A stretch of DNA of 64,000 nucleotides, from contig ALYD01000016.1 in assembly GCA_000513555.1 (NCBI GenBank), forward strand, positions 1 to 64,000. The letters are read 5' to 3'. This stretch comes from Lachnospiraceae bacterium JC7. GTDB lineage: Bacteria; Bacillota; Clostridia; Lachnospirales; Lachnospiraceae. Every line of letters starts with the position of its first letter. Positions within the stretch are counted from its first letter, which is position 1. Below, piece by piece: positions 16,815-25,800 of the stretch. The position numbers were made by a program, and so were the translations under genes. The notes under the pieces were generated by a model, which made no database searches, was not told the DNA's origin, and saw only the letters and a list, made by a program, of their open reading frames with translations.

Positions 16815-19592
16815 TCAGTGTGCTTCATCCCAGTTATAGCCTTCACTGGCATCCGCCACAAGAAGTACAGAAAGTCTGGCCGCACTCTGCATCTTTTCCA
16901 CGAGAAGCGCCTTAACCGCATCCTTCTCTTCGATAGGAGCCTCTATCAAAAGCTCATCGTGTACCTGAACCACGATCCTTGACTTGAAGCCGCCCTCACG
17001 AAGAGCCCGATCCACATCGTTCATGGCCTTCTTCATTATATCCGCAGCAGTTCCCTGGATCGGGCTGTTCATGGCTACACGCTCACTGAAGCTTCTTCTC
17101 ATGAAGTTGGAGGCATTGATATCCGGAACAGGTCTGCGTCTTCCGAAGAATGTCTTTATATAGCCGTTCTCACGTGCAAATTCAACCTGCGCATCAAGAT
17201 ATTTCTTAACATCGGGATATGTCATGAAATATCTTTCGATATACTCCTTCGCCTCGTTTCTGCTGATGGAAAGACCTTCGCTGAGTCCGAATGCAGAGAT
17301 ACCGTATACTATTCCGAAGTTCACGGCCTTGGCATTGCGCCTGAGCTGAGGTGTCACCTCGGAAAGCGGAATATGGAATACCTGTGACGCTGTTACGGCA
17401 TGAATATCCTTCGCATCCCTGTAGGCCTCGATGAGCTTGGGATCTCCTGACATGGAGGCAAGTATACGAAGCTCGACCTGTGAATAGTCGGCATCCAGAA
17501 ATACACAGCCCTCCTCAGGAACAAATACCTTTCTGAATCTTCTTCCCAGCTCTGTACGGATAGGAATGTTCTGAAGATTCGGATTTGTGGATGAAATACG
17601 GCCTGTAGCTGTTACCATCTGATTGAACTCTCCATGGATACGGCCGTCTTTTCCGATGTATCCGAGAAGCCCCTCTGCGTAAGTGGAATTGAGCTTACTG
17701 AGGGTACGGTAGTTAAGGATATCATCAACTATCTTGTTATCCTCCGCCAGCTTTTCAAGCACATCCGCAGCAGTGGAATAACCGGATTTTGTCTTCTTTC
17801 CGCCCTTCAGACCGAGCTTACCGAAAAGTATCTCTCCAAGCTGCTTCGGGGAGTTGATGTTAAACTCCTCACCTGCCTGCTCATAGATACGCTTCTGAAG
17901 CTCCTCTATACCTGCGCGAAGCTCCACTCCGAAATCAAGAAGTGCATCCTTATCTATAAGGATACCCGCAGTCTGCATATTATAGAGTGTGTATACAAGG
18001 GGCATCTCTATCTCTTTATAGAGATCCATCTCTTCAAGCTCGGAAAGCTTTTTCATGAGATTTTCGGCCGCCTCGCAGGAGACGATGGCAGTATATGCCG
18101 CCATGGTCTCTTCAACAGAAAAAGCTCCTGCACCGGAATCCCCTGCAGCCTTCCCCTTATTCTCCTTCTTTTCAGCCTTTGCTCTGTCTCTCAGCTCCTT
18201 TTCGGAAGGAAGGGTCTCTGACATGAAATCTCTTGCGATATCCTCATAGGTGTAGGTATCCTTCAGGGGATTTGCCACATAAGCCGCAACTGAAAGATCG
18301 TAGACATTGCTGTCAGGAGAGAACCCGCACTCATAAAGCTGAGACTTAAGGTTCATGGTGTAAAGAGTGACGCCCTCTTTAAGAGACAGCTCCTTAAGCT
18401 CTGATCTCCAGTCAAAACCGCTGAATCTGTAGAATCTTTCACCGTTCAATGCAAAGAAAAGCTCAGCGTACTCATTTTCAGCGCCGCTTCCGGAAGTCTT
18501 TTCTCCCATCTCGTCAGGATCCAAAAGCATCATCTCCATCTGTCCTGATTCAGACTCCGCTATCTCCGCCTCTCTAACGATGGCAAAGCCCGCTGCTCCC
18601 TGACTTGCCGCGTCCTTAAAGGCTATCTTTGCCATATAAGGATCATTCACACACTTTATCTTTGTAAGATCAATGCTTTCCTTCTGTGAAAGGTCAAGAG
18701 ATGTTACGTCAAAGCGCTTGATAAGCGACTTAAGCTCCAGCTTTTTGATGATCTCAAAGGATTCCTCATTGAACATGCCTTCCACCTTGGCATCGTCATA
18801 CTCAAAATCTATAGGAGAATCAATGTTGATGGTAGCAAGGGTCTTTGAAAGCTTTGCAGACTCCCATTCGTCGATGAGCATCTGGGCAGCCTTCGGCTTT
18901 CTGGGAACCTTGAACTCAGGATCTCCGGCGAGGGCCGCTTCATGAGCTGCCTCTATGGTATGATATCTGTCAATGATCCATTCCGCAGACTTGGGACCGA
19001 GCCCCGGAACACCGGGGATGTTGTCGGAGGTATCCCCCATAAGCGCCTTAAGGTCGATAAACTCTAAAGGAGTCACATTCCACTCACTCTTAACATCCTC
19101 AGGATAATAATTGTATACGGTGGTCACACCCTTTGCAGTCTTCGGAAGACAGATCTTTATCTTTTCATCGCTCAGCTGCAGAAGGTCTCTGTCACCGGAA
19201 ACTATGGTGACCTCCACCCCCTTCGCCTGAGCCCTTTTCGCAACTGTTCCCAAAAGGTCGTCAGCCTCATAGCCCCCCTTCGAAAGAATAGGGATATGCA
19301 TGGCTGTAAGGACTTCCTTTATCACAGGGATCTGCTCATGAAGCTCCTCCGGCATAGGCTTTCTTGTGCCCTTGTAGGCATCGAACATCTTGTGTCTGAA
19401 GGTAGGCTCATGCACATCAAAAGCAACTGCGAGATGATCCGCCTGCTCCTGATCCAGTACCTTGAACAGTATATTCAAAAATCCATAAACCGCATTGGTA
19501 TGAAGCCCCTGAGAATTTGTAAGCTCGGGAATACCGTAAAACGCTCTGGACATAATGCTGTGACCGTCTATAAGTAAAAGTTTATCTGCCAA
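16815..19592 (-). CDS. polA: DNA polymerase I
   Basis: 925 aa. The N-terminal 5'-3' exonuclease (residues 1-290) has LLLIDGHSIMSRAFY, GGYEADDLLGT, SGDRDLLQL and LMGDTSDNIPGVPGLGPKSA. The middle region (about 310-520) lacks the acidic DxE-type proofreading motifs, so the 3'-5' exonuclease is probably inactive, as in Bacillus-type Pol I. The C-terminal polymerase has DADYSQVELRILA, RRNAKAVNFGIVYGISAFG and the QVHDELLIEAP palm motif. The start codon is TTG (19592) with AAGGAG 8 nt upstream. It acts in Okazaki-fragment maturation and repair. Confidence 0.97.
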   Translation of the reverse strand: MADKLLLIDGHSIMSRAFYGIPELTNSQGLHTNAVYGFLNILFKVLDQEQADHLAVAFDVHEPTFRHKMFDAYKGTRKPMPEELHEQIPVIKEVLTAMHIPILSKGGYEADDLLGTVAKRAQAKGVEVTIVSGDRDLLQLSDEKIKICLPKTAKGVTTVYNYYPEDVKSEWNVTPLEFIDLKALMGDTSDNIPGVPGLGPKSAEWIIDRYHTIEAAHEAALAGDPEFKVPRKPKAAQMLIDEWESAKLSKTLATINIDSPIDFEYDDAKVEGMFNEESFEIIKKLELKSLIKRFDVTSLDLSQKESIDLTKIKCVNDPYMAKIAFKDAASQGAAGFAIVREAEIAESESGQMEMMLLDPDEMGEKTSGSGAENEYAELFFALNGERFYRFSGFDWRSELKELSLKEGVTLYTMNLKSQLYECGFSPDSNVYDLSVAAYVANPLKDTYTYEDIARDFMSETLPSEKELRDRAKAEKKENKGKAAGDSGAGAFSVEETMAAYTAIVSCEAAENLMKKLSELEEMDLYKEIEMPLVYTLYNMQTAGILIDKDALLDFGVELRAGIEELQKRIYEQAGEEFNINSPKQLGEILFGKLGLKGGKKTKSGYSTAADVLEKLAEDNKIVDDILNYRTLSKLNSTYAEGLLGYIGKDGRIHGEFNQMVTATGRISSTNPNLQNIPIRTELGRRFRKVFVPEEGCVFLDADYSQVELRILASMSGDPKLIEAYRDAKDIHAVTASQVFHIPLSEVTPQLRRNAKAVNFGIVYGISAFGLSEGLSISRNEAKEYIERYFMTYPDVKKYLDAQVEFARENGYIKTFFGRRRPVPDINASNFMRRSFSERVAMNSPIQGTAADIMKKAMNDVDRALREGGFKSRIVVQVHDELLIEAPIEEKDAVKALLVEKMQSAARLSVLLVADASEGYNWDEAH

Positions 19593-19612
19593 AATCTATC
19601 TCCTTAAATTTT

Positions 19613-19951
19613 TCAAATGATCCAAACCCTGAACTGCATGAACAGCATGAACAGCAGCGCCCAAAAGACTACGGTGTCCACCACCATGATCATGATCTTT
19701 CTGACAAATCCCTTTAATAAACGGAATTTTGCGTCGGCAATACTCTTCTTAAGGGCTCCGTCTATATCGATATCCGTATCCTTGTCCGAATCGAGCTCAG
19801 CAACACCGCTGTAGACCATGTGTGTTATCTTGAGCTCTTCCATACACTCTTTGCAGGTTCCCACATGAGCTATAAAGGATTTTAACTCTTCATCCGACAA
19901 TTTGTTGTTCAAATAATCGTATATTCTTTTTCGTGCATCAAGACATGTCAT
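19613..19951 (-). CDS. zinc-finger (anti-sigma-type HC2) single-pass membrane protein
   Basis: 112 aa from ATG at 19951 (MTCLDARKRIYDYLNNKLSD). A GTG four codons upstream is possible but sits over the weak GGGTG site. The N-terminal 45 residues match the putative zinc-finger of anti-sigma factors (CLDARKRIYDYL...FIAHVGTCKECMEEL, H-x3-C-x2-C pattern). One membrane helix lies near residues 88-110 (IMIMVVDTVVFWALLFMLFMQF). Anti-sigma factors usually sit beside their sigma gene. None is seen here, so the partner is unknown. It lies directly upstream of polA (20-bp gap) and may share its transcript. Confidence 0.7.
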   Translation of the reverse strand: MTCLDARKRIYDYLNNKLSDEELKSFIAHVGTCKECMEELKITHMVYSGVAELDSDKDTDIDIDGALKKSIADAKFRLLKGFVRKIMIMVVDTVVFWALLFMLFMQFRVWII

Positions 19952-20072
19952 ACTTTGATTCACCCGTCAGTAGTAAAGTCGATATGGGGGTGTCATAAAG
20001 GCTGTCTCCCACTTATATCATAACATTCGACTTGAAAACCTTTTGATAATATGCTAATTTATATAGGTCTTA

Positions 20073-20153
20073 GCCGCCTTGGCGGAATTGGCAGACGCAC
20101 GCGACTCAAAATCGCGCGGTTTATCCATGCCGGTTCAAGTCCGGCAGGCGGCA
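20073..20153 (+). tRNA. tRNA-Leu (anticodon CAA)
   Basis: 81-nt cloverleaf. The 7-bp acceptor stem GCCGCCT/AGGCGGC is perfect. The anticodon stem CGCGA/TCGCG carries loop CTCAAAA with anticodon CAA, reading UUG. The T arm (CCGG-TTCAAGT-CCGG) is standard, and a variable region of class II type is present but short. The 3' CCA is not encoded. It is one of only three genes on the plus strand and is transcribed divergently from the zinc-finger gene. Confidence 0.95.
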
Positions 20154-20211
20154 GATATGAAGGTGAGTTTGTTTTCGAACAGACCCGCCTTTTTTCGTTC
20201 TTAGTACATAT

Positions 20212-20280
20212 AAACGCTGCGCTGCAATCGCCGGGAAATCAAGTCATCCTGATTTCCTTCGCGATTATAGCGCAGCGTTT
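20212..20280. terminator. bidirectional terminator between tRNA-Leu and upp
   Basis: A 69-nt near-perfect hairpin: AAACGCTGCGCT/AGCGCAGCGTTT (20212-20223 / 20269-20280), then AATCGC/GCGATT and GGAAATCA/TGATTTCC inside. It has a T-rich flank on the plus strand (GTTTTCATTTT) and TTTATATG on the minus strand. It lies between convergent tRNA-Leu and upp. Confidence 0.85.
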
Positions 20281-20289
20281 TCATTTTAA

Positions 20290-20934
20290 TTACTTTGTTC
20301 CGAAGATACGGTCTCCTGCATCTCCGAGACCAGGACAGATGTAGGCATTCTCATTGAGGCAACGGTCAACATTTCCAACATAGACCTGGATGTCAGGATG
20401 TGCGGCAACGAGCTTCTTGATTCCTTCAGGAGCTGCGATGATACAGATGAACTTGATCTTCTTTCCGCCATGTCTCTTGATCTGGGAAATAGCATCAACT
20501 GCAGAACCGCCTGTTGCAAGCATAGGATCGCAGACAACGATCTGACGCTCCTCGATAGGGTTAGGAAGCTTGCAGAAATACTCTACAGGCTGATGAGTTG
20601 TCTCATCTCTGTACATACCGATATGTCCGATCTTTGCACTTGGTACAAGTGCTGTAAGGCCGGATACCATTCCGAGACCTGCACGAAGGATAGGAACGAT
20701 GGCAAGCTTTCTTCCTGCCAGCATCTTTACACTTGCTCTCTCGATAGGTGTGTCGATCTCAACATACTTTGTAGGAAGGTCATGTAAAGCCTCAAATCCC
20801 ATAAGCATAGCGATCTCTTCTACCAGCTGTCTGAACTCGTTTGTACCTGTTGACTTCTCACGAAGAAGTGAGATCTTATGTGTAAGTAAAGGGTGGTCAA
20901 GTACTGTTACATTCTCTCCAAAATTGTTTTCCAT
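20290..20934 (-). CDS. upp: Uracil phosphoribosyltransferase
   Basis: 214 aa, the usual length. It salvages uracil with PRPP to UMP. The family blocks [31 protein letters not shown] and the PRPP loop [20 protein letters not shown] are present, with the C-terminal uracil-binding [16 protein letters not shown] clean AAGGAG lies 8 nt before the ATG. Just upstream is a GC-rich hairpin followed by TTTTT (20952-20995), which could be the terminator of the preceding gene or an attenuator for upp. Confidence 0.97.
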   Translation of the reverse strand: MENNFGENVTVLDHPLLTHKISLLREKSTGTNEFRQLVEEIAMLMGFEALHDLPTKYVEIDTPIERASVKMLAGRKLAIVPILRAGLGMVSGLTALVPSAKIGHIGMYRDETTHQPVEYFCKLPNPIEERQIVVCDPMLATGGSAVDAISQIKRHGGKKIKFICIIAAPEGIKKLVAAHPDIQVYVGNVDRCLNENAYICPGLGDAGDRIFGTK

Positions 20935-20951
20935 TATTTAATCTCCTTTAT

Positions 20952-20995
20952 AAAAACACCGGCCTTCATGTCCATAAAGTCCTGTCGGACCGGCG
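20952..20995 (-). terminator. hairpin plus T-run immediately upstream of upp
   Basis: CCGG-rich arms (CGCCGG near 20990-20995, CCGGTG near 20957-20962) enclose two GTCC segments and one GGAC. On the minus strand TTTTT follows at 20956-20952, and the upp ribosome site begins only about 6 nt later. The parts could support alternative pairing. It may also simply end the upstream gene. Confidence 0.5.
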
Positions 20996-21042
20996 CCAGA
21001 CTTATTTTTAAACCGAACTGCCGTGGATCTTTGATCCCGGTA

Positions 21043-21720
21043 TCAATCCCCGGTTTTTCTGACGATGTCATCCTTTCCCTTGTAGATAGAGTCGGCATCC
21101 ACACATCCGCGCACTGAACTGAGCGGATAGATATTGGAATTATGACCTATCACAGTTCCCGGATTAAGAACAGAACCGCAGCCCACCTCAACATGATCAC
21201 TGAGCATGGCGCCGAATTTCTTCAGTCCTGTCTCGATATCTCCGTCCTCGGCATGTACCTTTACAAGCTTTTTGTCTGACTTCACGTTCGAAGTCAGAGA
21301 CGCAGCACCCATATGAGACTTGAATCCGAGAATCGAGTCTCCCACATAATTATAATGCGGGATCTGAACATTATCAAAAACAATCACGTTTTTAAGTTCG
21401 CAGGAGTTACCGATAACGCAGTTCCTGCCCACGATTATGTTTCCTCTCAGGAAAGCGCACTGTCTCACCTCTGTATCAGGTCCGATGATGATGTACTCGG
21501 CAAAATATGCCGACTCAAAGACCTTGGCAGTCTTGTGGACCCACACATGAGGCTTTATCTCGTCATACTCGTCCTTTGACAATGTCTCTCCGTATGCTGC
21601 AATAAAGTCATGGATCTTCGGAAGCACTTCCCATGGATATGTGCATCCCGAAAATGCCTCTTTAGCTTCTGTATATTGAAGGTCATACATGGCCTCAATA
21701 GTCATTTCACTCTTTTTCAT
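21043..21720 (-). CDS. left-handed beta-helix (GlmU C-domain-like) nucleotidyl/acyltransferase-family protein
   Basis: 225 aa from MKKSEMTIEAMYDLQYTEA at 21720, 1 nt after the topB stop, with GGAG 8 nt upstream inside topB. Hexapeptide repeats run through the middle (VWVHKTAKVFESAYFAEYIIIGPDTEVRQCAFLRGNIIVGRNCVIGNSCELKNVIVFDNVQIPH). The N-terminal nucleotidyltransferase domain of true GlmU is absent, and an N-terminal helical 60-residue region takes its place. Such proteins are often annotated as UDP-GlcNAc pyrophosphorylase-related. The actual reaction, acyl or nucleotidyl transfer on a sugar, is not shown by the sequence. Probably translated from the topB mRNA. Confidence 0.75.
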   Translation of the reverse strand: MKKSEMTIEAMYDLQYTEAKEAFSGCTYPWEVLPKIHDFIAAYGETLSKDEYDEIKPHVWVHKTAKVFESAYFAEYIIIGPDTEVRQCAFLRGNIIVGRNCVIGNSCELKNVIVFDNVQIPHYNYVGDSILGFKSHMGAASLTSNVKSDKKLVKVHAEDGDIETGLKKFGAMLSDHVEVGCGSVLNPGTVIGHNSNIYPLSSVRGCVDADSIYKGKDDIVRKTGD

Positions 21721-21721
21721 T

Positions 21722-23704
21722 CTACATGCTCCGTATCTTTTCGGTTTTTTCTCTGACGAACTGCTCCAGCTTGTCCATATATTCTCTTTCTGTGATCTTT
21801 CCCTCGGCAACCGAGCTTAATCCCATTTCCCATGAAGCCGTCAGCTTCGGGTTCAAAAGATGGGGTATGGAAATCTTCACATAATAAGCAATGTGCTCCC
21901 CAAGCTCTGTCGGAGTAAGCACCTGAGTCTTTTTCTGCAGAGAAATATATTTATCATCCACAAGCTTCGTGAGAATACCCGCTCTTGTGGCGCTGGTGCC
22001 GATCCCGGCACCCTTTATCTGGGCTCTCAGGTCTTCATCCTCAATGAGATTTCCCGCATTTTCCATGGCAAGTATCATGGACCCTGAGGTATATCTCTTT
22101 GGCGGGGAGGTCTCTCCCTCCTTGACCCTCAGAGTAAGAAGGCTAAGGCTCTGTCCCTTTTTAAGTTTGAGAAGTGCCTCACTGAGATTGCCGCTCGGGT
22201 CATCCTCTGCCCCGTCAGCATCCTTTTCGCTTTCCTCAGGCTGCCCGCCTTCGGCACTGCCTGAAGACTTTTTAACATTGGCAACCTTCAGATAGCCCTC
22301 CTCCTTCAAGGCTCTGGAGCTTGCAGAAAAGCACTCTCCGTCACACTCTATGGAAAGGGATACCTTCTGATATACGGCAGGCGGATAAAAGATAGCAAGA
22401 AATCGTCTGCAAATCAACTCATATACCTTTTTTGCAAGAGGTTTTAAGGACTGATACTCCTTCTGCCCCTGTCCCGTAGGTATGATGGCATAGTGATCCG
22501 CGATCTTCTTGTCATCCACATATCTCGTTTTCGCTATCTGCCTGTAGCTTTCCTTTGCCAATATCTCTGCCGCACATTCTGCGACAGGCTCGTAGGTGGA
22601 AAGCCCCTTTATGTTTTTCGCTATCTCCTTCGATACCGCAGTTGACAGAACTCGCGCATCGGTACGGGGATAGGTCGTCAGCTTTTTCTCATACAGCTCC
22701 TGAGCAATGGCAAGGGTCTCATCGGGACTTATCTTGAACATCTTCGAGCAGTCATTCTGAAGCTCCGCAAGATTATACAGTAAAGGAGGGTTCTTTGTCT
22801 CCTTTTTCTTTTCCACTGCGGTAACTGTCGCTTCTCTCGGGAACGGCATGAAGCTCTTCATGAACTCCACAGCCCTGCCCTGTTTGAGGAATCCCTTGCC
22901 GTCATATATCTCCGTTGGAGCATATTTCTTAGAGCCCTCAGTCTCCTTCCAGTCGGCAGTGATCTTTGCTCCCTCTCCGATATCGAAATCTCCGAGGATG
23001 CGGTAGAAGGTGGTCTTCTGGAAGGCTCTTATCTCCTGTTCCCTCTTGACTATCATTCCGAGAACGCAGGTCATGACACGGCCTACCGCCACAACCATCT
23101 TGTCCTTACGGTCCATGTTCAGCTCACGCCTGATGCGGTTACTGTATTTAAGAGACAGTGCGCGGCTGAAATTGATGCCCATGAGATAATCCTCCTTGGC
23201 ACGTGAAAATGCCGCGGCAGAGAGATTGTCATAAGCGCTGTCGGGTTTTGCCTCTCTGATACCTCTCAGTATCTCTTCGTTGGTCTGGGAATCTATCCAG
23301 ACTCTCTTTTTTTCCTTACTTTCGGGAACCTTGGCCATTTTCTCAACGAGACGGTAGATATATTCTCCCTCCCGGGCACTATCGGTACAGACATATATAG
23401 TTCCCACATCTTCCCGGTTCAGCTGTCTGGAAACCACCTCGAACTGCTTTTTGGTGTTCTTGCTGACCTCATATTTCCACTCCGTATCCTTCGGAATAAA
23501 CGGCAGGGTGTCAAAGCTCCACTTCTTAAGAGCCATGTCATAGGTCTCCGGATATGAAAGCTGGACCAGATGTCCCACACACCAGGTGATGACATACCGG
23601 TCGTCCTCCAGAAAACCATCCCCCCGCCGTGCATTTTTCATGCCCAGTGCCTGGGAGAACTGCTGCGCGACGGAAGGCTTCTCTGCTATAAATAAACTTT
23701 TCAA
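21722..23704 (-). CDS. topB: DNA topoisomerase III (type IA)
   Basis: 660 aa from a TTG start at 23704 (translated as Met, then KSLFIAEKPSVAQQFSQALG). AGAGG is 5-6 nt upstream, and the first toprim motif starts at once, so longer in-frame starts are rejected. Toprim: FIAEKPS and CTDSAREGEYIYR. The catalytic tyrosine lies in the TTYPRTDARVLS block. Other type IA blocks are GVGRVMT-like VAVGRVMTCVLG and GIGTSATRAGILTKL. It relaxes negative supercoils and decatenates single-stranded links. It is followed 1 nt later by the beta-helix gene. Confidence 0.93.
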   Translation of the reverse strand: MKSLFIAEKPSVAQQFSQALGMKNARRGDGFLEDDRYVITWCVGHLVQLSYPETYDMALKKWSFDTLPFIPKDTEWKYEVSKNTKKQFEVVSRQLNREDVGTIYVCTDSAREGEYIYRLVEKMAKVPESKEKKRVWIDSQTNEEILRGIREAKPDSAYDNLSAAAFSRAKEDYLMGINFSRALSLKYSNRIRRELNMDRKDKMVVAVGRVMTCVLGMIVKREQEIRAFQKTTFYRILGDFDIGEGAKITADWKETEGSKKYAPTEIYDGKGFLKQGRAVEFMKSFMPFPREATVTAVEKKKETKNPPLLYNLAELQNDCSKMFKISPDETLAIAQELYEKKLTTYPRTDARVLSTAVSKEIAKNIKGLSTYEPVAECAAEILAKESYRQIAKTRYVDDKKIADHYAIIPTGQGQKEYQSLKPLAKKVYELICRRFLAIFYPPAVYQKVSLSIECDGECFSASSRALKEEGYLKVANVKKSSGSAEGGQPEESEKDADGAEDDPSGNLSEALLKLKKGQSLSLLTLRVKEGETSPPKRYTSGSMILAMENAGNLIEDEDLRAQIKGAGIGTSATRAGILTKLVDDKYISLQKKTQVLTPTELGEHIAYYVKISIPHLLNPKLTASWEMGLSSVAEGKITEREYMDKLEQFVREKTEKIRSM

Positions 23705-23759
23705 AAATACCTCTCTAAAATTTGATACAGACCCCGTGACCACGGGATATTCCGCATCC

Positions 23760-24821
23760 TTACTTCACTTCCCACTTGTATATAGTGGTAGTCTCATATT
23801 CTTCTCCGGCCTTCACTAAAGATGTGGGCCAGTCCTTTTTATGGAGACAGTCAGGATAATACTGAGTCTCGAAGCAGTATCCGTGTCTCGGTCCGAAATG
23901 AACTCCGTTCTTACCCGCGAAATCAGAATTCATGTAGTTTCCTGTATAGAACTGGATACCCGGAAGATCAGTGTAAACCGACATCCTGATGCCTGAATCC
24001 TCTGAATAAGCTGTTGCGGCAAGTCTTACACTTCCGTCATGGTCATTGAGCACCCAGTTATGATCGAAGCCGCCTGCAAAATTCAGCTGTCCGAAATTGC
24101 TGCCAATGTCTCTCTTTATAGGCTTTGGTGATGTGAAATCCATCGGTGTTCCCTGAACAGAATCGATGCTGCCGTAAGGGATGGACTCGGAATCCGCAGG
24201 TGTATAGTGGGAAGCATTGATCCAGACGATCTGATCTGTGGCATCTCCGCTGTCATATCCGCTTAAATTGAAATAAGCGTGGTTGGTCATGTTGAAGACT
24301 GTATCCTGATCTGCAGTTCCGGTGTAGCGGATCTCCAGACTATCGTCCTCGCTCAATGTATAAGTCACGGAAACATCGGCATTTCCCGGGAAACCCTGAT
24401 CCCCATCGGGTGAATGGAGTGAGAACATCACATAACTTCCGAGGCCTGCATTGTCATACTCGGCATCCCAGACTCTCATTCTCCAGTAATCCGGTCCTGA
24501 ATGAAGGCTGTTCTTTCCGTTATCGTTCTTCTGAAGCTCATATTTCTTTCCGTTTATCTCGAAGCTTGCATCACCGATACGGTTCGCATTTCTGCCCACA
24601 GGTTCTCCCATATGTCCCGGATTCTTGAGAAGCATGTCAACCGAGTCAACGCCCAGTACCACGTCCCGAACCTTTCCTTCTTTATCCTTCACAAGCATGC
24701 TGAGCCAGATTCCGCCAAGATCCGTAAAGCTTGCCTCCGTACCGTTTCCGTTTGTCAATGTATATCTCTTTACTTCTCTTCCGTCCTGAAGTTTACCAAG
24801 AACCGATTCTTTAACTGCCAT
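23760..24821 (-). CDS. galM: Aldose 1-epimerase (mutarotase)
   Basis: 353 aa. It interconverts alpha and beta anomers of aldoses such as galactose and so feeds GalK. Family features: the N-terminal TLTNGNGTEASFTDLGGIWLSM, GRNANRIGDASFEINGKKYEL with the substrate Arg, SLHSGPD, FNMTNHAYFNLSGYDSGD (catalytic His) and the C-terminal GVHFGPRHGYCFETQYYPDCLH with the catalytic Glu in FETQYYPD. A GGGAGGG ribosome site is present. It lies 10 kb from galKET, so galactose metabolism is split here. A TATAAT at 24929-24934 just after the preceding terminator could be its -10, but no good -35 is visible. Confidence 0.96.
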   Translation of the reverse strand: MAVKESVLGKLQDGREVKRYTLTNGNGTEASFTDLGGIWLSMLVKDKEGKVRDVVLGVDSVDMLLKNPGHMGEPVGRNANRIGDASFEINGKKYELQKNDNGKNSLHSGPDYWRMRVWDAEYDNAGLGSYVMFSLHSPDGDQGFPGNADVSVTYTLSEDDSLEIRYTGTADQDTVFNMTNHAYFNLSGYDSGDATDQIVWINASHYTPADSESIPYGSIDSVQGTPMDFTSPKPIKRDIGSNFGQLNFAGGFDHNWVLNDHDGSVRLAATAYSEDSGIRMSVYTDLPGIQFYTGNYMNSDFAGKNGVHFGPRHGYCFETQYYPDCLHKKDWPTSLVKAGEEYETTTIYKWEVK

Positions 24822-24936
24822 TTCAATGCCCTCCCGAATTGTAATAGTCTGTACTTTTTATTTTGCTTTGGTATGCCAGTATTCAAAGCAAGATCCCGTC
24901 AAAGTACTTCCTCTTTTTTGCTCCGACCATTATACA

Positions 24937-24966
24937 ATAAAATCCCCCCTTGGAGTAGGGGGGATT
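24937..24966 (-). terminator. intrinsic terminator of the secreted-protein gene at 25003
   Basis: Stem AATCCCCCC/GGGGGGATT (24941-24949 / 24958-24966) with an 8-nt loop, then TTTATTG on the minus strand. It lies 36 bp past the stop of the 25003-25608 gene. Confidence 0.85.
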
Positions 24967-25002
24967 TAAAAAGCAAACAAGGATGGATCAAATCACATCC
25001 GC

Positions 25003-25608
25003 TCAGACTCCGCCTTTGCCCATGGGCTGTTTTCCCTTGGCAATAAGATCAAGATCTCTGTACATCTCTTTGGCGGAAAGATCATCAAGACAGAGCTCGG
25101 TATAATTTCCGGATATGGATTCACCATATGATGAAAAAACAAATGTACCGGTGGCCTTATCATAGTACAGATACTCAGGAACATACATGGTAGAGGCGCC
25201 TACATTGGCACCTGTGTCAATTCTTCCCGAACGTTCATAGCAGATATAATCCCGCCCATGGGTGCCGTACCCGAGGATCGGATCACCATCGACCTGGACG
25301 ATATAGAAGGCTCCTGTCCCGTTGCTCGAAACGATCTTCAGCCAGTATCCGAACTTATTCACTGTCATCTCCGGAATATCGTCATCATCAAGATAGAACA
25401 GCTTATATCCGATACTGCCGTCGGAGGCATTTTCCTGAAGCACTATTTCCTTATACTGTTCACAGACTGCTGAAAGATCTTGAGATACTGAAGTTCCGGT
25501 CGGACCCGGTCCGGCGCTCCAGGCGCTTGCCGAAGTATTTCCCTCTGCATATGCGGAAATACCGAACATCAACGAAATCATGGTTGCAAATATGACTGTC
25601 TTTTTCAT
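25003..25608 (-). CDS. secreted protein of unknown function
   Basis: 201 aa from MKKTVIFATMISLMFGISAYA at 25608, chosen because GGGGGA lies 8 nt upstream and a signal peptide with an AYA cleavage site follows. The mature part begins with a Ser/Gly/Pro-rich stretch and then a globular region with an acidic calcium-like loop (LFYLDDDDIPEMTVNKFGYW) and PILGYGTHGRDYICYERSGR. The motif FYLDDDDIPE resembles a segment I associate with extracytoplasmic proteins of clostridia, but I assign no function. It has its own terminator. Confidence 0.75.
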   Translation of the reverse strand: MKKTVIFATMISLMFGISAYAEGNTSASAWSAGPGPTGTSVSQDLSAVCEQYKEIVLQENASDGSIGYKLFYLDDDDIPEMTVNKFGYWLKIVSSNGTGAFYIVQVDGDPILGYGTHGRDYICYERSGRIDTGANVGASTMYVPEYLYYDKATGTFVFSSYGESISGNYTELCLDDLSAKEMYRDLDLIAKGKQPMGKGGV

Positions 25609-25696
25609 AGAAGCTATCCCCCTTTTATCACCCGACAACTGCTACCAGAAATCATTATATCCGAGGTGATATTTCATTGTAAATACAGTAAGAAGC

Positions 25697-25778
25697 ACAA
25701 AAAAGCCACCCCTCTGATATGCACTCTCCTTACCGGATGTCCGGTAAAGAAGGTACATATCACTAAGGAGTGACTTTT
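25697..25778 (-). terminator. long imperfect hairpin terminator after asd
   Basis: An 82-nt inverted repeat with about 32-34-nt arms. The centre is TTACCGG-acat-CCGGTAA, flanked by TGATATG/CATATCA and AAAAG.CAC/GTGGCTTTT pairs, with many G-U-compatible differences. On the minus strand it ends in TTTTTT. It lies 22 bp past the asd stop and is unusually long for a simple terminator. Confidence 0.75.
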
Positions 25779-25800
25779 GAATAACACATATGTATCGATA

